NCBI GenBank assembly: GCA_004293445.1
Contig: RDYP01000012.1
Location: forward strand, 1 to 64,000
DNA length: 64,000 nt
Origin: Verrucomicrobiota bacterium
GTDB lineage: Bacteria; Verrucomicrobiota; Verrucomicrobiia; Verrucomicrobiales; Akkermansiaceae
Direction: 5' to 3'
Below, piece by piece: positions 34,701-44,039 of this stretch. Every line of letters starts with the position of its first letter. Position 1 is the first letter of the stretch. The translations under genes were made by a program, and so were the position numbers. The notes beneath the pieces are model-generated. The model was not told where the DNA came from, did no database searches, and worked only from the letters and a program-made list of their open reading frames with translations.

Positions 34701-37700
34701 TGGCCTCACTGGCCTCAGCATTCAGGCACTTTCTCCGAGCATCACGGAAAAAGGCGATCCTGTGAGCTTTCGCATCACCCGTCAGAGTCTCGACAATGCC
34801 CCTTTTCCGAATCCCCAAGTGGTCAGCTACAGTGTCGGTGGCAGTGCGACTCCCGGAGCGGACTATATTACCCTAAGCGGTAGCGCGACCATTCCGGCGA
34901 ATGCCAACAGCGTCGATATCGTCGTGACGCCCGTCATCGATGCCCTCGTCGAATCCACCGAGACCATCACCGTCACTTTGAATTCCAGCACGGACTACGG
35001 CCTTACCGGCACGGGTAGTGCGACTCTCGATCTGATCAATAGCAGTGATCTCTCCGCCAGCTTGCTTGCTTGGTATCGCTTTAACGAGAGCGGTGGCAGC
35101 ATTGCCGCGGATTCCAGCGGCAATGCGAGGGACGCTACCCTTGTCGGCAATCCGAACTGGCTGCCAGCATCACAAGGTTTATCCTTTGATGGTTTGAACG
35201 ATGACGTTCAGACTTCAGTGTCGAGCGGCACTGCTCGCACTTTGTCCGCGTGGATTTTTCCCCGCAGTTCCGACCCGACGCCTTTCATTGAAAGTGTCTT
35301 CGATACCGATGTGCCCGGACAATATGGAACAGGCTGGGGCCTCGCGGGAGGAAAGATCCGGGTGATCCTCGACGATCAATTCTGGGATACCGATGTGGCC
35401 GTCACCTTGAACCAGTGGCAGCACGTCTCGCTGAGCTTTGATGCGGTTTCCGCTCGCGTGTATCTCAACGGCGTCGAGGCCGCGAATCTGAGCTACACTC
35501 AGGGTTGGGTCGATTCCGCCAACTACCGGATCGGTCGTAGCAATGCCAATGCGGAGTTTTTTCATGGCGACATCCGTGAGGCGAAAATCTTCGACCGTGC
35601 GGTATTCTCTGCCGAGGCTGCAGAGATTTATGCGGGCGATCCGCCGGCCCCGACGCTGTCACCGCGCAATCTTACCGCCATCGCCGACAACAGCGGTGTG
35701 GCGTTGCATTGGCAAAGGGCCGATGCCGGTGAGACCGGATACTCGGTCCGTCGTTCGCTTGTTAGCGGCGGTCCCTATACGGCTCTGGCGAGTGGAATCA
35801 CCGCGACCTCGTACCGAGATAACAATCTGAGCAACGGTACGACCTACTACTATGTGGTTGCTGCGACTTCCGACTTCGGCAGTGGACCTGTTTCGAATGA
35901 GGCGAGTGCGACACCCGGCGGCAATGCGCCTCCTCCCCAGTGGGTTCAAGCCAATGTCGGCGGTGCCGCTGGTTCTCCCACTACGACCTTCAGCGACAGT
36001 CGGTTCTCGGTGAATGGCGCGGGTACCCGTATTTCCAACGGCAGCAATACGGCGACCGATTCCTTTCGTTTTGTCTACATCCCACTGGTCGGCGACAGCA
36101 CGGTGACGGCTCGCGTTCTTGCCCTTGGCAGTACCAACGCCGCTGCCAAGGCCGGGGTGATGATTCGGGAGTCTCTGGCCGCGGGTTCGCGCCATGCGTC
36201 CACTTTACTAAGCCCCGCGACGATGGCTTTGATACGTCGTGCGAACACCGACAGTAACGCCGCGAGCGGCACCACGGCCAACGCGATCAGCCAGCCTTGG
36301 CTGCGTATCGTCCGCTCTGGCCAGACCTTTGCGTCTTTCTACTCTGCGGATGGTAGCAACTGGGTCCAAATCGACGTGGACCGGGTGGTCGCGATGTCGA
36401 ACTCGGCAGTGTATTACGCCGGTCTTGCGGTCTGTTCGGGAAATGCCACGGCTCTCAGCAACGCGGTTTTCTCCGAGGTCAGTATCACCGGTGGCCATCC
36501 GACGGGCGTCACCGCTACCGCTGGAAATGCGAGCGCGACGATCGAGTGGTCTCCTGTAGCCGGCGCTGCATCCTATCGCGTCAAACGCTCACAGTTCAGC
36601 GGTGGACCATACGAGATCGTGGGCGATGAAGTGACCGCCACGACTTTCAACGACGCTGCGCTCGTGAACGGAAGCACTTATCATTACGTCGTCTCCGCCC
36701 TCAACGCCAGCCTGGGTCAGTCGTTGGATTCGCTGCAAGTGAGTGCCACGCCCGCGCCACCACGGCCTCCCGTTCCACTCAATCCCGCGGCGAGTCCCGA
36801 TCATCGTCGCGTTTTTCTCACCTGGGATCACGTTTCGACCGCCAGTGGTTATCTTGTCCGGCGGGCGACTGCCAGCGGCGGCCCCTACACCACTGTTGGC
36901 AGCCCCGGCGGAAGTTCCTTCACCGATACCGGTCTCTCCAATGGGACGAGCTACTACTATGTGATTGTTGCTTACAATTCCGGGGGGGAGAGTCCTGCCT
37001 CCACGGAAGTCAGTGCGACGCCCTCTCTCTTCTCCAATGACGGAACGTGGAGCAGCGCTTCCGGTGGTGATTGGGATGAGCCTGCAAACTGGCTCGCGAG
37101 CACGATCGCGGTCGGCACGGATCGGATTGCAAGTTTTCCGCAGGGTGGTGGTTCCGTTATGCAAAACATCGCCGGTCTCACCCTCGGGAACTTGAGTTTC
37201 GGGGGCGGCAGCTCGACCCTCGCTGGTAGCGCGATTACGCTGGATCGTAGCAGCGGAACGCCGGAAATCGCGGTTGCTGCGGGCGCTTCCGCCAGCATCG
37301 ATCTCGCTTTGAATGGCAGCGACGGCCTGGTGAAGACCGGCGATGGCACTCTTGTTCTCCAGGGCGCTTCCACACCCGGTGGAGCGGCGACGATTTCCGC
37401 CGGCAATCTCACGCTGCGTGGTGGCTATGCAGCTGGTTCCATGAATGTTGCCGCCGGTGCCTTGCTCCAGCTCGACAACGTGGCGGATCGCGATTTCGCA
37501 TCGATCACTTTCACTGGTGCCGGCACTCTGCGTAAGAGCGGTACTGGCCGCAGTTACTGGGGAGGGAATGCCGCGACCTTTGCCCTTTCCGGCGGCTCGC
37601 TGATCGATGTCCAGGAGGGCGTTTTTACGGCGGGATCGAATGCCAATGAAAACTGGACGGATAACCGATCTGATCTGCACGTCGCTTTCGGCGCGGTGTT

Positions 37701-39924
37701 CAATACGGTGGAAGCCAATGTCCGAATCGACCGCATCACCGGTGATGGTGCCATCGGCACCGGATACTCTGGTGCGGGTTATCAAAATCTCAGCATCGGT
37801 ATCGGAGATGGCTCCAGCCGATTCGACGGGGTGATCTCAAACACCGACAATAATCCATCCTTCGTCGGCAGTTTGGTCAAACTGGGATCGGGTACGATCA
37901 CCCTGACCAATAACTGCACCTACAGCGGTGGCACCAGCATTGTAGCCGGAACGCTTGAGCTTGGAGATGGCACGTCGGGGAAGGATGGGCGTTTGGCGAA
38001 CACCAACGGAGTGACGAACAACGGAGTCCTCGCTTTCAATATCCACGGCAACCAAAGCGTCCTTCATCCGATCAGTGGGAGCGGCAGCGTTCGGAAGGAT
38101 GGCCAGGGTGAGCTCAGTTTCACGAGTAATCATTCCTACGGCGGAGGCACTAGTATCGAGCAGGGTCGCCTCATCCTCGACGGTGCCAGTGGCGGGAATG
38201 GGAGAATCCGTGGTAGTGTGGTCGTTCGGGCTGATGCCGAGCTTCGGGTCAGCGCTGGTGATGGAAGCGGACTTGGCTACAATGGCGGCGCGAAAGTCGA
38301 TCTCCTTCACCTCGATGGCGGGCTGTTGAATTCTCCTGGCGTCTGCCATTTCTGGCAAGCCGGGCTTCAGATGACCGGCGGTGAGTTCCGTGGCAACAAC
38401 GCCATCAACGATCCCGGCGGCCCCTACTTCGAATGGGGAAATAGCAGCGTCACCACTTTCGCCAGTCCAAACGCTTCTCTCATTTCCGGGCGTATTCGCA
38501 TCCGTCCGGATGCCAGCCCTTGGTTGGTCATGAATGTCGCTGACGGCCCCGTGACCAACGACCTGCAAGTGGGCGCCGCACTCACTGAGGCGTCTGCCGG
38601 AGCGGGGATTCAGAAGCATGGCGCCGGGACGCTCGCGCTGAGGGGATCGAACAGCTACAGCGGTGTAACCCTAATCGCAGGCGGTGTGTTGAATGCGGCC
38701 GATCTTGGCAATTACGGGCAAGTCGGCAGCCTCGGTAACCGAGCTTCGGATTCGTCCGGCAATGTCGGCCTGCTTTTTCGTGGTGGCACCCTGCAGTATA
38801 CCGGTGCCAGCGCACAATCCACCAACCGCGCGATCCGAGTGAGTACCAGCGGCGGTGCGATTCTCGATGCTTCGGGTAGCAACCCCTCCGCCACGGTCGA
38901 TTTCACCGCAACGGCGTCGCCCGATTTCTTCGAAAATCCGGGAGATCGATCCCTGACCTTTACCGGTAGCAATTCCGGTCTAAACCGATTTGCCATGGCG
39001 ATCGGTGAGGCGGGCGGGATGACTCGGGTGACCAAAACCGGGAGTGGCACTTGGGTTCTCGCCGGATCTAACAGCTACAGCGGTCCAACCGAGGTGAATG
39101 CGGGCAAGTTGTTCGTTCAAGGCCAACAAAACTCGGCTACTGGGAGTATTACGGTTGCCGCGGCTGCCACTCTTGGCGGTAGCGGTAGCGTCGGTGGCGG
39201 TATTCTAGTGCAAGCTGGCGGCACCCTTGCTCCAGGAATGACGATCGGGACCTTTACCGCACCTGCCGCCAGTATCGGGGGCACGCTGGCGATCGAGCTC
39301 GATGGAAGCAGTGCCGATTTGCTCGATGTTTCCGGCGCGCTCGATATCGCTTCTGCGAGCCTCGATCTCACGGGCAGCATCACCGCGAGTGAACTTGTCA
39401 TTGCCCGTTTTGGTAGTCTGAGCGGATCATCTTTCGCCGCCGTGAGCGGGCTGCCCGCCGGCTACGAACTGGACTATGATCTCGTTGGGAAGCGCATCGT
39501 CCTCCGTGCTGTGGCAGAGGACTTCGCGGCGTGGATCGATGCCTTCGCCGTGAGCGACCGCGGGCCTGAAGCGGATCCTGACCATGACGGTATTTCGAAC
39601 GCGCTGGAATATGTCTTGGGCGGCGATCCTGCGGTGAGTTCTCGAGACGGACTGCCTTCGATATCGATTGTCGGTGATCATTTGGTTTTTTCCTTCAATC
39701 GGTCGGATCGATCGGAAAGCGCCGATCTGAGCCTCTTCGTCGAAGCAGGCAGCGACCTCGCCACGTGGCCTGAGGTCTTCACGGTTGCCGCTACTGGCTC
39801 GCAGTCGTCGTCCGGGGTCGGCATTCAGGAAAATGGTGACGCCGCCGACCTAGTGGTCGTTAGCATCCCTCGGGGTGAGACGGCGCTCAAGTTTGCTCGG
39901 TTGCGGGTCGTCATTGCCCCGTGA
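31753..39924 (+). CDS. giant modular secreted protein with HELMH metallopeptidase motif and beta-strand repeats
   Basis: A 2723-residue exported protein. Signal peptide 1-21; a DUF6055-like peptidase region (about 60-500) with HELMH at 314-318 and a downstream WWEGH (337-341) that could give the third zinc ligand; hexapeptide-like beta-helix (about 647-765, GNARVGG and GNATVRDNATVKG); LamG (about 786-982); Calx-beta (about 988-1096); second LamG (about 1103-1296); FN3 (about 1302-1390); a DUF1349-like sandwich (about 1393-1577); two more FN3 (to 1758); then at least five autotransporter-associated beta-strand repeats (1763-2467; e.g. TRVTKTGSGTWVLAGSNSYS). The end carries a verrucomicrobial DPDHDGISNALEYVLGG domain. 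No C-terminal barrel or PEP-CTERM is visible, so it is not a classic type V autotransporter. Confidence 0.92.
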   Translation: MSLKIPLIVFSFLSLISPALCQQVTLDPSTPLVAGYWSGGEWESAGNADGWTTSSVANTVVAGGVISGNSSSADPVLSRIAIATDSQPDLDLGFNDFVEFRLQLPASYNGNIELFFGVTDAGVASQTGFSANRSVTVPNSVIPRDGAFHTYRIDMGTVPMWRGYLRDIRLDPATVSGTLFSLDYLRVGDTEGDVYQRNTMDQPDAGAYELSSKHARFIWNASRASEFAMNASWARKNLRNFEEAWQIYVKQYGYQEPAESVDPAKRIAYPGKWKVNFLCIYDGFWMGGSVNSFGYMNMHPGGLRADPPGWVVPHELMHVFQMHQGGGFANNAPMGKWWEGHANYGREAWLNRMYKHFDADPAAWTDTALPLIRSTNLFHSHGIHYYHAWPIFQYLDENPDNLPDLGMASGPSSRAFSARLWRESGSGEYLYNTLERLTPETSLKDAIGYFARRQATHDYSNQADTKVALANRDPELTGRQQITDLFRRADDPGWWQPYPASLPMAFAFATHELVPAGSGAGRVVSVNLRGHVNPERQSDWRASLVVVNDSGIERYSSLWSSGTNSVTLAANENKVYLSVAATPGEVVPTLHLDQDQPYVSHPGRERFPYEIQVTGATPKGAGSGSATMLVHSNGGGLKASTATVEAGAYLGPNARVLDYAVVRAGARVEDQAIVSGHAMLRNGAVVRGHARIREYANLEACDVSGNARVGGHVLLFGNATVRDNATVKGVGNLSRADANDYVGGDAVLDGDCINAQTIINGFHFGWEWGGLQDGTIASKTSPAALFARYEFPSNHAYAAKDKYGATDALLVGAPTWVASDATRNGFLTFNGSGQHVLLSRWLGDMRATSITAQVKWAGGAANQALFQLGDGSTTRRLHVTPSNGSGVCELRIVHGADTYSIPANAALPVGTWTRVGVTLDGINAKLYLNGALAGTASCTVRPEDLMPADTNETPAYNFIARGIGLLDFQGSVDDFTVHSSAFDGLTGLSIQALSPSITEKGDPVSFRITRQSLDNAPFPNPQVVSYSVGGSATPGADYITLSGSATIPANANSVDIVVTPVIDALVESTETITVTLNSSTDYGLTGTGSATLDLINSSDLSASLLAWYRFNESGGSIAADSSGNARDATLVGNPNWLPASQGLSFDGLNDDVQTSVSSGTARTLSAWIFPRSSDPTPFIESVFDTDVPGQYGTGWGLAGGKIRVILDDQFWDTDVAVTLNQWQHVSLSFDAVSARVYLNGVEAANLSYTQGWVDSANYRIGRSNANAEFFHGDIREAKIFDRAVFSAEAAEIYAGDPPAPTLSPRNLTAIADNSGVALHWQRADAGETGYSVRRSLVSGGPYTALASGITATSYRDNNLSNGTTYYYVVAATSDFGSGPVSNEASATPGGNAPPPQWVQANVGGAAGSPTTTFSDSRFSVNGAGTRISNGSNTATDSFRFVYIPLVGDSTVTARVLALGSTNAAAKAGVMIRESLAAGSRHASTLLSPATMALIRRANTDSNAASGTTANAISQPWLRIVRSGQTFASFYSADGSNWVQIDVDRVVAMSNSAVYYAGLAVCSGNATALSNAVFSEVSITGGHPTGVTATAGNASATIEWSPVAGAASYRVKRSQFSGGPYEIVGDEVTATTFNDAALVNGSTYHYVVSALNASLGQSLDSLQVSATPAPPRPPVPLNPAASPDHRRVFLTWDHVSTASGYLVRRATASGGPYTTVGSPGGSSFTDTGLSNGTSYYYVIVAYNSGGESPASTEVSATPSLFSNDGTWSSASGGDWDEPANWLASTIAVGTDRIASFPQGGGSVMQNIAGLTLGNLSFGGGSSTLAGSAITLDRSSGTPEIAVAAGASASIDLALNGSDGLVKTGDGTLVLQGASTPGGAATISAGNLTLRGGYAAGSMNVAAGALLQLDNVADRDFASITFTGAGTLRKSGTGRSYWGGNAATFALSGGSLIDVQEGVFTAGSNANENWTDNRSDLHVAFGAVFNTVEANVRIDRITGDGAIGTGYSGAGYQNLSIGIGDGSSRFDGVISNTDNNPSFVGSLVKLGSGTITLTNNCTYSGGTSIVAGTLELGDGTSGKDGRLANTNGVTNNGVLAFNIHGNQSVLHPISGSGSVRKDGQGELSFTSNHSYGGGTSIEQGRLILDGASGGNGRIRGSVVVRADAELRVSAGDGSGLGYNGGAKVDLLHLDGGLLNSPGVCHFWQAGLQMTGGEFRGNNAINDPGGPYFEWGNSSVTTFASPNASLISGRIRIRPDASPWLVMNVADGPVTNDLQVGAALTEASAGAGIQKHGAGTLALRGSNSYSGVTLIAGGVLNAADLGNYGQVGSLGNRASDSSGNVGLLFRGGTLQYTGASAQSTNRAIRVSTSGGAILDASGSNPSATVDFTATASPDFFENPGDRSLTFTGSNSGLNRFAMAIGEAGGMTRVTKTGSGTWVLAGSNSYSGPTEVNAGKLFVQGQQNSATGSITVAAAATLGGSGSVGGGILVQAGGTLAPGMTIGTFTAPAASIGGTLAIELDGSSADLLDVSGALDIASASLDLTGSITASELVIARFGSLSGSSFAAVSGLPAGYELDYDLVGKRIVLRAVAEDFAAWIDAFAVSDRGPEADPDHDGISNALEYVLGGDPAVSSRDGLPSISIVGDHLVFSFNRSDRSESADLSLFVEAGSDLATWPEVFTVAATGSQSSSGVGIQENGDAADLVVVSIPRGETALKFARLRVVIAP

Positions 39925-39974
39925 ATCGCCGTAGTCTGGGCGGACCTTGTTCCTTTTATCTCTTGCTTGAAGTC

Positions 39975-40559
39975 ATGAAGAAAAACCTCGGAATTGCCCT
40001 CGGCGGTCTTGCCCTTGCAGGCTTCGGCTTCGTGCTGCTGAGAGATTGGTATACTTCACGGGGCGACGCCCCGGCGGCTTTGCCGTCTGTCCCTTCTGCT
40101 GGGAGATCGGTTATTCCAGAAATGAAAACCGCGCCCATTTCGTCGGGGCAAGCCGTGCCTCAAAGCATCCCGATGCCAGGTAAGGAAGTCCGGTCGATGC
40201 TCGATGAGTTGCAACGCGACATGGATCTCTTGCTCCGCGATGGCGATGATGCAGGTGCTCATCGTCGAGTGGACGAGGCGATTTCCTCATCCTCTTTTTC
40301 AGGCATCGATCAACAGCGGCTCATGGTCATCAAGCTGGGTCTTTTCGCCCGCCAAGGAGACCATCGTGCCATGCTTCCGCTCATGGATCGGATCATCGCC
40401 GAGGCACCTGATTCACCGCTTGCGGCTGCCATTGCGAGGCAGCGACCAGCGATCGAGCTTGCCAGCACCCGCTCCCCGAATGACCCGGGCCCCTGTGCGA
40501 CTTGTGGCGAGGTCCACCCGGCAGGCATCCACCCCGGTGAGCCTTCCAGTGAGCGATGA
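39975..40559 (+). CDS. small N-terminally anchored protein, TPR-like
   Basis: A 194-residue protein starting MKKNLGIALGGLALAGFGFV, a single membrane helix or uncleaved signal, then a Pro/Ser-rich linker to about residue 75 and a helical region (MLDELQRDMDLLLRDGDDAG, MVIKLGLFARQGDHRAMLPL) resembling short TPR-type pairs. A CATCGEVHPAGIHPG segment near the end has a CxxC and may bind metal. The frame starts at a GTG overlapping the giant protein's stop (39921), but the ATG at 39975 gives a sensible export signal. It lies 3' of the giant gene and may be co-transcribed with it. Family unknown. Confidence 0.65.
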   Translation: MKKNLGIALGGLALAGFGFVLLRDWYTSRGDAPAALPSVPSAGRSVIPEMKTAPISSGQAVPQSIPMPGKEVRSMLDELQRDMDLLLRDGDDAGAHRRVDEAISSSSFSGIDQQRLMVIKLGLFARQGDHRAMLPLMDRIIAEAPDSPLAAAIARQRPAIELASTRSPNDPGPCATCGEVHPAGIHPGEPSSER

Positions 40560-40690
40560 AGTCGCTGACCACTTGTCCCTGTCTCGGGACGGATAGCTGA
40601 CTGGCTGGGCGGTGAATGTTGAATCCGCCGCCATCAGAATCGAGTCGCGGGAGAGAGCGAAGCGCCGGGAGAGGCGCGGCGATTGGGGGG

Positions 40691-41653
40691 CTACTTCGCT
40701 TGTTCGAGGACGAGGAAGGCGGCACCGGCACCCTGTTCGTCGAGCAGGGCCTGGTCGGTGGGGCCTGCGAAGGGTCGTAGGAAGTGGTGTTGGGGGATCA
40801 GGCGGAGGTTTTTCGCATGAGGGCTGGACCAGCGTTGGAGGTCGGTGAAATTCACGTCTGCGGTGAGATCCTGACGTCCGGGGTTTTCGTAGATTCCCGG
40901 GCCCTCGATGCGCTGCTGCATGAAGTAGGCTCGCAGGCTACCGCGCGGGCGGCGGTGGTAGAGATCCGCTGCAGGCGCACCGTAGTCGATGGTGAGCATT
41001 TTGCCTGCCTGCCAGAGTGGTAGCCATCCGCGCAGCCAGTCGTGGTAGGCGTCCGCGACTTCGATGATCTGGCCCGGAGGATGGGGAAGATCGAATAGCG
41101 TGGAGTCAGGCAACTGTGTCACGGGCCGCCATTCTTCGGCGGGATTGAGGTAAAGTTCGCTCCAGCCCATGTCCTCGCGTCGGAAACGGCGGACGGGGAA
41201 GGCGTCGGCGAATTCGTTTGAGTAGATGCAGGCCTTGCCGTTGCAGGCCTCCAAGGCCTGTTCGATGGTGTCATGCCAGCGAACTTTGAGGCCAAGCCTC
41301 GCCGCTTGCTTGGCGCGGAGTGGCGCGGAGCTCTCGACGAGATGGAGCTGGACACGAAGGCGTCGCCACCATGGCAAATGCGCCAGCAAGCCAGCCGCGA
41401 GGAGTCCTTCTCCGGGGCCGAGTTCGATGAGGTTGCGGCATCCGCTCTCCGGTAGGGCATCGGCCGCCCAAGCCGCGAGGGCGCGGCTGAGGACGGGCGA
41501 AAGCATCGGGGTGGTGGTGAAATCGCCACCGCGTCCGACGCCGCGGATACGGCGTGCGTAGTAGCCGCGCTCGGGATCGTGCAAGGCGAGGGCCATGAAG
41601 CGGTCGAAACGCAGGCCTTCCCGCGTGTGCCATGGCCAAGCTGCTGGGTTCAT
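40691..41653 (-). CDS. MidA/NDUFAF7-family SAM-dependent methyltransferase
   Basis: A 320-residue class I methyltransferase with the MidA family pattern: FDRFMALALHDPERGYYARR, GRGGDFTTTPMLSPVLSRAL, IELGPGEGLLAAGLL (SAM loop) and LTIDYGAPAADLYHRRPRGS. NDUFAF7/MidA dimethylates an arginine of a complex I subunit in eukaryotes; the bacterial substrate is uncertain. The start is the ATG at 41653 (MNPAAWPWHTREGLRFD). It lies 1 bp past the stop of the haem c protein gene, so the two are likely one transcript. Confidence 0.85.
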   Translation of the reverse strand: MNPAAWPWHTREGLRFDRFMALALHDPERGYYARRIRGVGRGGDFTTTPMLSPVLSRALAAWAADALPESGCRNLIELGPGEGLLAAGLLAHLPWWRRLRVQLHLVESSAPLRAKQAARLGLKVRWHDTIEQALEACNGKACIYSNEFADAFPVRRFRREDMGWSELYLNPAEEWRPVTQLPDSTLFDLPHPPGQIIEVADAYHDWLRGWLPLWQAGKMLTIDYGAPAADLYHRRPRGSLRAYFMQQRIEGPGIYENPGRQDLTADVNFTDLQRWSSPHAKNLRLIPQHHFLRPFAGPTDQALLDEQGAGAAFLVLEQAK

Positions 41654-41654
41654 G

Positions 41655-43949
41655 TCACTTCAGCTCCGGGGCGGTCCAAGGGCGTCCGCTGCGCGCCTTG
41701 GTCGCTTCTCGCTGTCTTGCGACCTCGGTCGCTTGCACGGCGCTGGCCTTGTTGGACCATTCGTTGCGGATGTAGGTGGAAATGTCGGCGAGCTTTTGAT
41801 CGGTGAACATGGGGTTCATTCCGAGCGCGGGCATGTCGGCACTGGGGCGGTAGGTTTGGCCATCGACGGTGACAGGGCCGGTCATGCCGTGGAGGAGGAT
41901 TTTGACAAGGGTTTCGGGTTTTCCGGTGACCCATTCCGAGTGGTCGAGCGGTGGGCCGAGGGCTTGCACGCCGGAGCCATCGGGCCCGTGGCAGCTGAAG
42001 CAAACGGCCTCGCCCGCGTAGAGTGCTTTGCCGCGTTTCCAGGATTCGAGCTCGGCGCCCTTGAGTGTGGGGCCCTTGGGTGCCTTGGTGGCGGCATTGC
42101 TTGTGCCTTGGTCAAGCCATGCGATGAGGGCCTTGTCTTGGGTTTTGGCGATGGATTTGAAGGCGGCTTCGTGACCGTGCAGACCGGAGATGGCGGCTTC
42201 GCGGACGAAGCGGGCGGCGGGCTTTTGATTCAGCAGGCGGGCGAGGGCTTCGAGGGCGTCGTTGCTGCCGACGCTGCCGAGGGCTCGGGCGAGGTAGGGA
42301 TCGGCCTCGGGTGCGGTGGGCGAGAGTGAAGCGAGGCTTGTGGCGAGCTTCGCGCGTTCCATGGAGTCGAGGCCCGCCACGGCCCAGAGGGCCGAAGACT
42401 GCACCTTGGGGTGCTTGTTTTTCAGTGCGTCCGAGAGGTGGCTTGCTTGGAGTTTTCCCATGCCTTCGAGTGTCCAGATCGCGTGCACGCGGGCGACGGG
42501 GTTGCCCCGGGCTGCGAGGGTCGCGAGGTGGGGGATACAGGAGGCATCGGCGCGCTGGACGAGAACCCGCTGTGCGGTTTCGCGGTGCCAAGCATTCGGG
42601 TGGGCGAGCATTTTGACGAGCTCGAGGCCTTGGAGCGCGCCGATATCGATCTTCGGTTCGAGTTTTCCCGAGCTACTACGGATCCGGTAGATGCGTCCGT
42701 GTCCGAAGCCCGGTTTGTCGAGTCCGCGGGCGAGGTGTTGCTGGCGGAGGTAGCTGGTCTGGTAGGTCTTGTGCTGGATGATGCCGTGATACATGTCGAC
42801 CACGTAGAGCGATCCGTCGGGTGCGGTGTAGGCATTGACCGGGCGGAAGCGTTCGTCGGTGGAGGCGAGGAATTCCTTTTCGCCGAGCGGGTGACTGCCG
42901 GATTGTTTGCCGTCCTTCTCGCTGATGCGGATGGCCTTGACGAGGTTCGCGGCGGATTCAGTGGCGAAGCCGTGGCCATACCAGTCTGACGGGAAATTGG
43001 TGCCGCGATAGAGGGTGAGGCCGGCGGCGGCGGTGCAGTTGATGAGTTTGTGGGTTTTGGGGTCGAGGGTTTGTTCGCGGTAGCCGTTCGACTTGGCCAT
43101 GTAGGCGCGGTTGATTGCCGGTGTCACGCGGATGGGCCAGGTGCGGTTGCTGCCGAGGGCGTTGCCGTCTTGGTATTTCGGCTTCACCGCGGGATTGCCG
43201 GTGAGGAGGTTGGGCGCGAGGCTCTCGCCGAAGAGGAAGGCGGAGTTGTGGTTGTGATAGAGGCGGCCCCAGTCGTCGCGTGCGATGCCCCACTGGCCGC
43301 GGAAGAAGGTGGGTTCGATCTTCCACGAGCCGTTCACCCGGCGGATTCGCTTGTTGGATTTGGCGAGGTAAAGCCAGTTGTCGAGATTGGGCATCAGGCC
43401 GTTCGGCTTGTGTTCGACGTTCCCCCCGCCATTGAAATTACCGTCGATCACCTCGGGGACACCGATCGCTTTGAGTCCGTCGCGCTTCGCCCACAGGAGT
43501 CTGTGTTCGTCGAGGAAGAGGATGCCGTCGTCGAATACGGCGAGCGCGCGGGGTAGTAGGACTTTGTCGAGAAATACAGTACGGTGCTCGGCCTTGCCGT
43601 CGCCGTCGCGGTCTTCGAGCACACTGATCCGGCCTTCGGGAATGTTTTCGCCTTTGCCGTCGATGTCGGGCATGTAGCCACGCATTTCGCAGACCCATAT
43701 CCGTCCGGCGGGATCGAAGTCGAGGCAGACGGGTTTTTCGACGAGGGGTTCGGTGGCGACGGCTTCGATGATGAAGCCAGGCGCGAGTTGGAAGCTTTCG
43801 AGTGCTTCGGCGGGGCTGAGGACGGGGGAGGGCGGGATGAGATTTTCGGGGACGACGGCGGCCATGTTGCCGTGCTCCTTGCGGTCGCCTTGTTGGGCGG
43901 CGAGCGGGAGGAGGCAGAGCGACGAGCTGAGGAGAAGTCGGAGGCGCAT
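41655..43949 (-). CDS. secreted PVC-type beta-propeller/HEAT/haem c protein
   Basis: A 764-residue exported protein (signal MRLRLLLSSSLCLLPLAAQ). The order is: a dehydrogenase-like beta-propeller part with DFDPAGRIWVCEMRGYMPDI, LEDRDGDGKAEH (calcium-like loop) and TAPDGSLYVVDMYHG (about 60-420); HEAT-like helical repeats (about 450-620, e.g. MLAHPNAWHRETAQRVLVQR); and a cytochrome c domain with CFSCH at 650-654 and MPALGMNPMF for the Met ligand. This architecture is common in Planctomycetes and Verrucomicrobia as putative membrane-bound dehydrogenases; the substrate, often assumed to be a sugar or alcohol, is not known. The redox role is inferred from the haem site. Confidence 0.85.
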   Translation of the reverse strand: MRLRLLLSSSLCLLPLAAQQGDRKEHGNMAAVVPENLIPPSPVLSPAEALESFQLAPGFIIEAVATEPLVEKPVCLDFDPAGRIWVCEMRGYMPDIDGKGENIPEGRISVLEDRDGDGKAEHRTVFLDKVLLPRALAVFDDGILFLDEHRLLWAKRDGLKAIGVPEVIDGNFNGGGNVEHKPNGLMPNLDNWLYLAKSNKRIRRVNGSWKIEPTFFRGQWGIARDDWGRLYHNHNSAFLFGESLAPNLLTGNPAVKPKYQDGNALGSNRTWPIRVTPAINRAYMAKSNGYREQTLDPKTHKLINCTAAAGLTLYRGTNFPSDWYGHGFATESAANLVKAIRISEKDGKQSGSHPLGEKEFLASTDERFRPVNAYTAPDGSLYVVDMYHGIIQHKTYQTSYLRQQHLARGLDKPGFGHGRIYRIRSSSGKLEPKIDIGALQGLELVKMLAHPNAWHRETAQRVLVQRADASCIPHLATLAARGNPVARVHAIWTLEGMGKLQASHLSDALKNKHPKVQSSALWAVAGLDSMERAKLATSLASLSPTAPEADPYLARALGSVGSNDALEALARLLNQKPAARFVREAAISGLHGHEAAFKSIAKTQDKALIAWLDQGTSNAATKAPKGPTLKGAELESWKRGKALYAGEAVCFSCHGPDGSGVQALGPPLDHSEWVTGKPETLVKILLHGMTGPVTVDGQTYRPSADMPALGMNPMFTDQKLADISTYIRNEWSNKASAVQATEVARQREATKARSGRPWTAPELK

Positions 43950-44039
43950 GGGTTTTTTCGCTACGGGTGTCGGGCGCGGATTCTTCCCGGGGTGGTCTAC
44001 GAAGTCAAAATTTGTATGACAGGTCGCGGTGCTGGAGGT

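Noticed and set aside
36589-37785. A 398-codon minus-strand frame inside the giant secreted protein gene
   Set aside because: The plus strand shows FN3 and beta-strand repeats in frame; the minus frame is low-complexity Arg/Ala/Thr.
37900-39150. Repeated SNSYSG/GTW-LAG units that look like a CRISPR or DNA repeat array
   Set aside because: They are protein-level autotransporter-associated beta-strand repeats with divergent DNA, not identical direct repeats with spacers.
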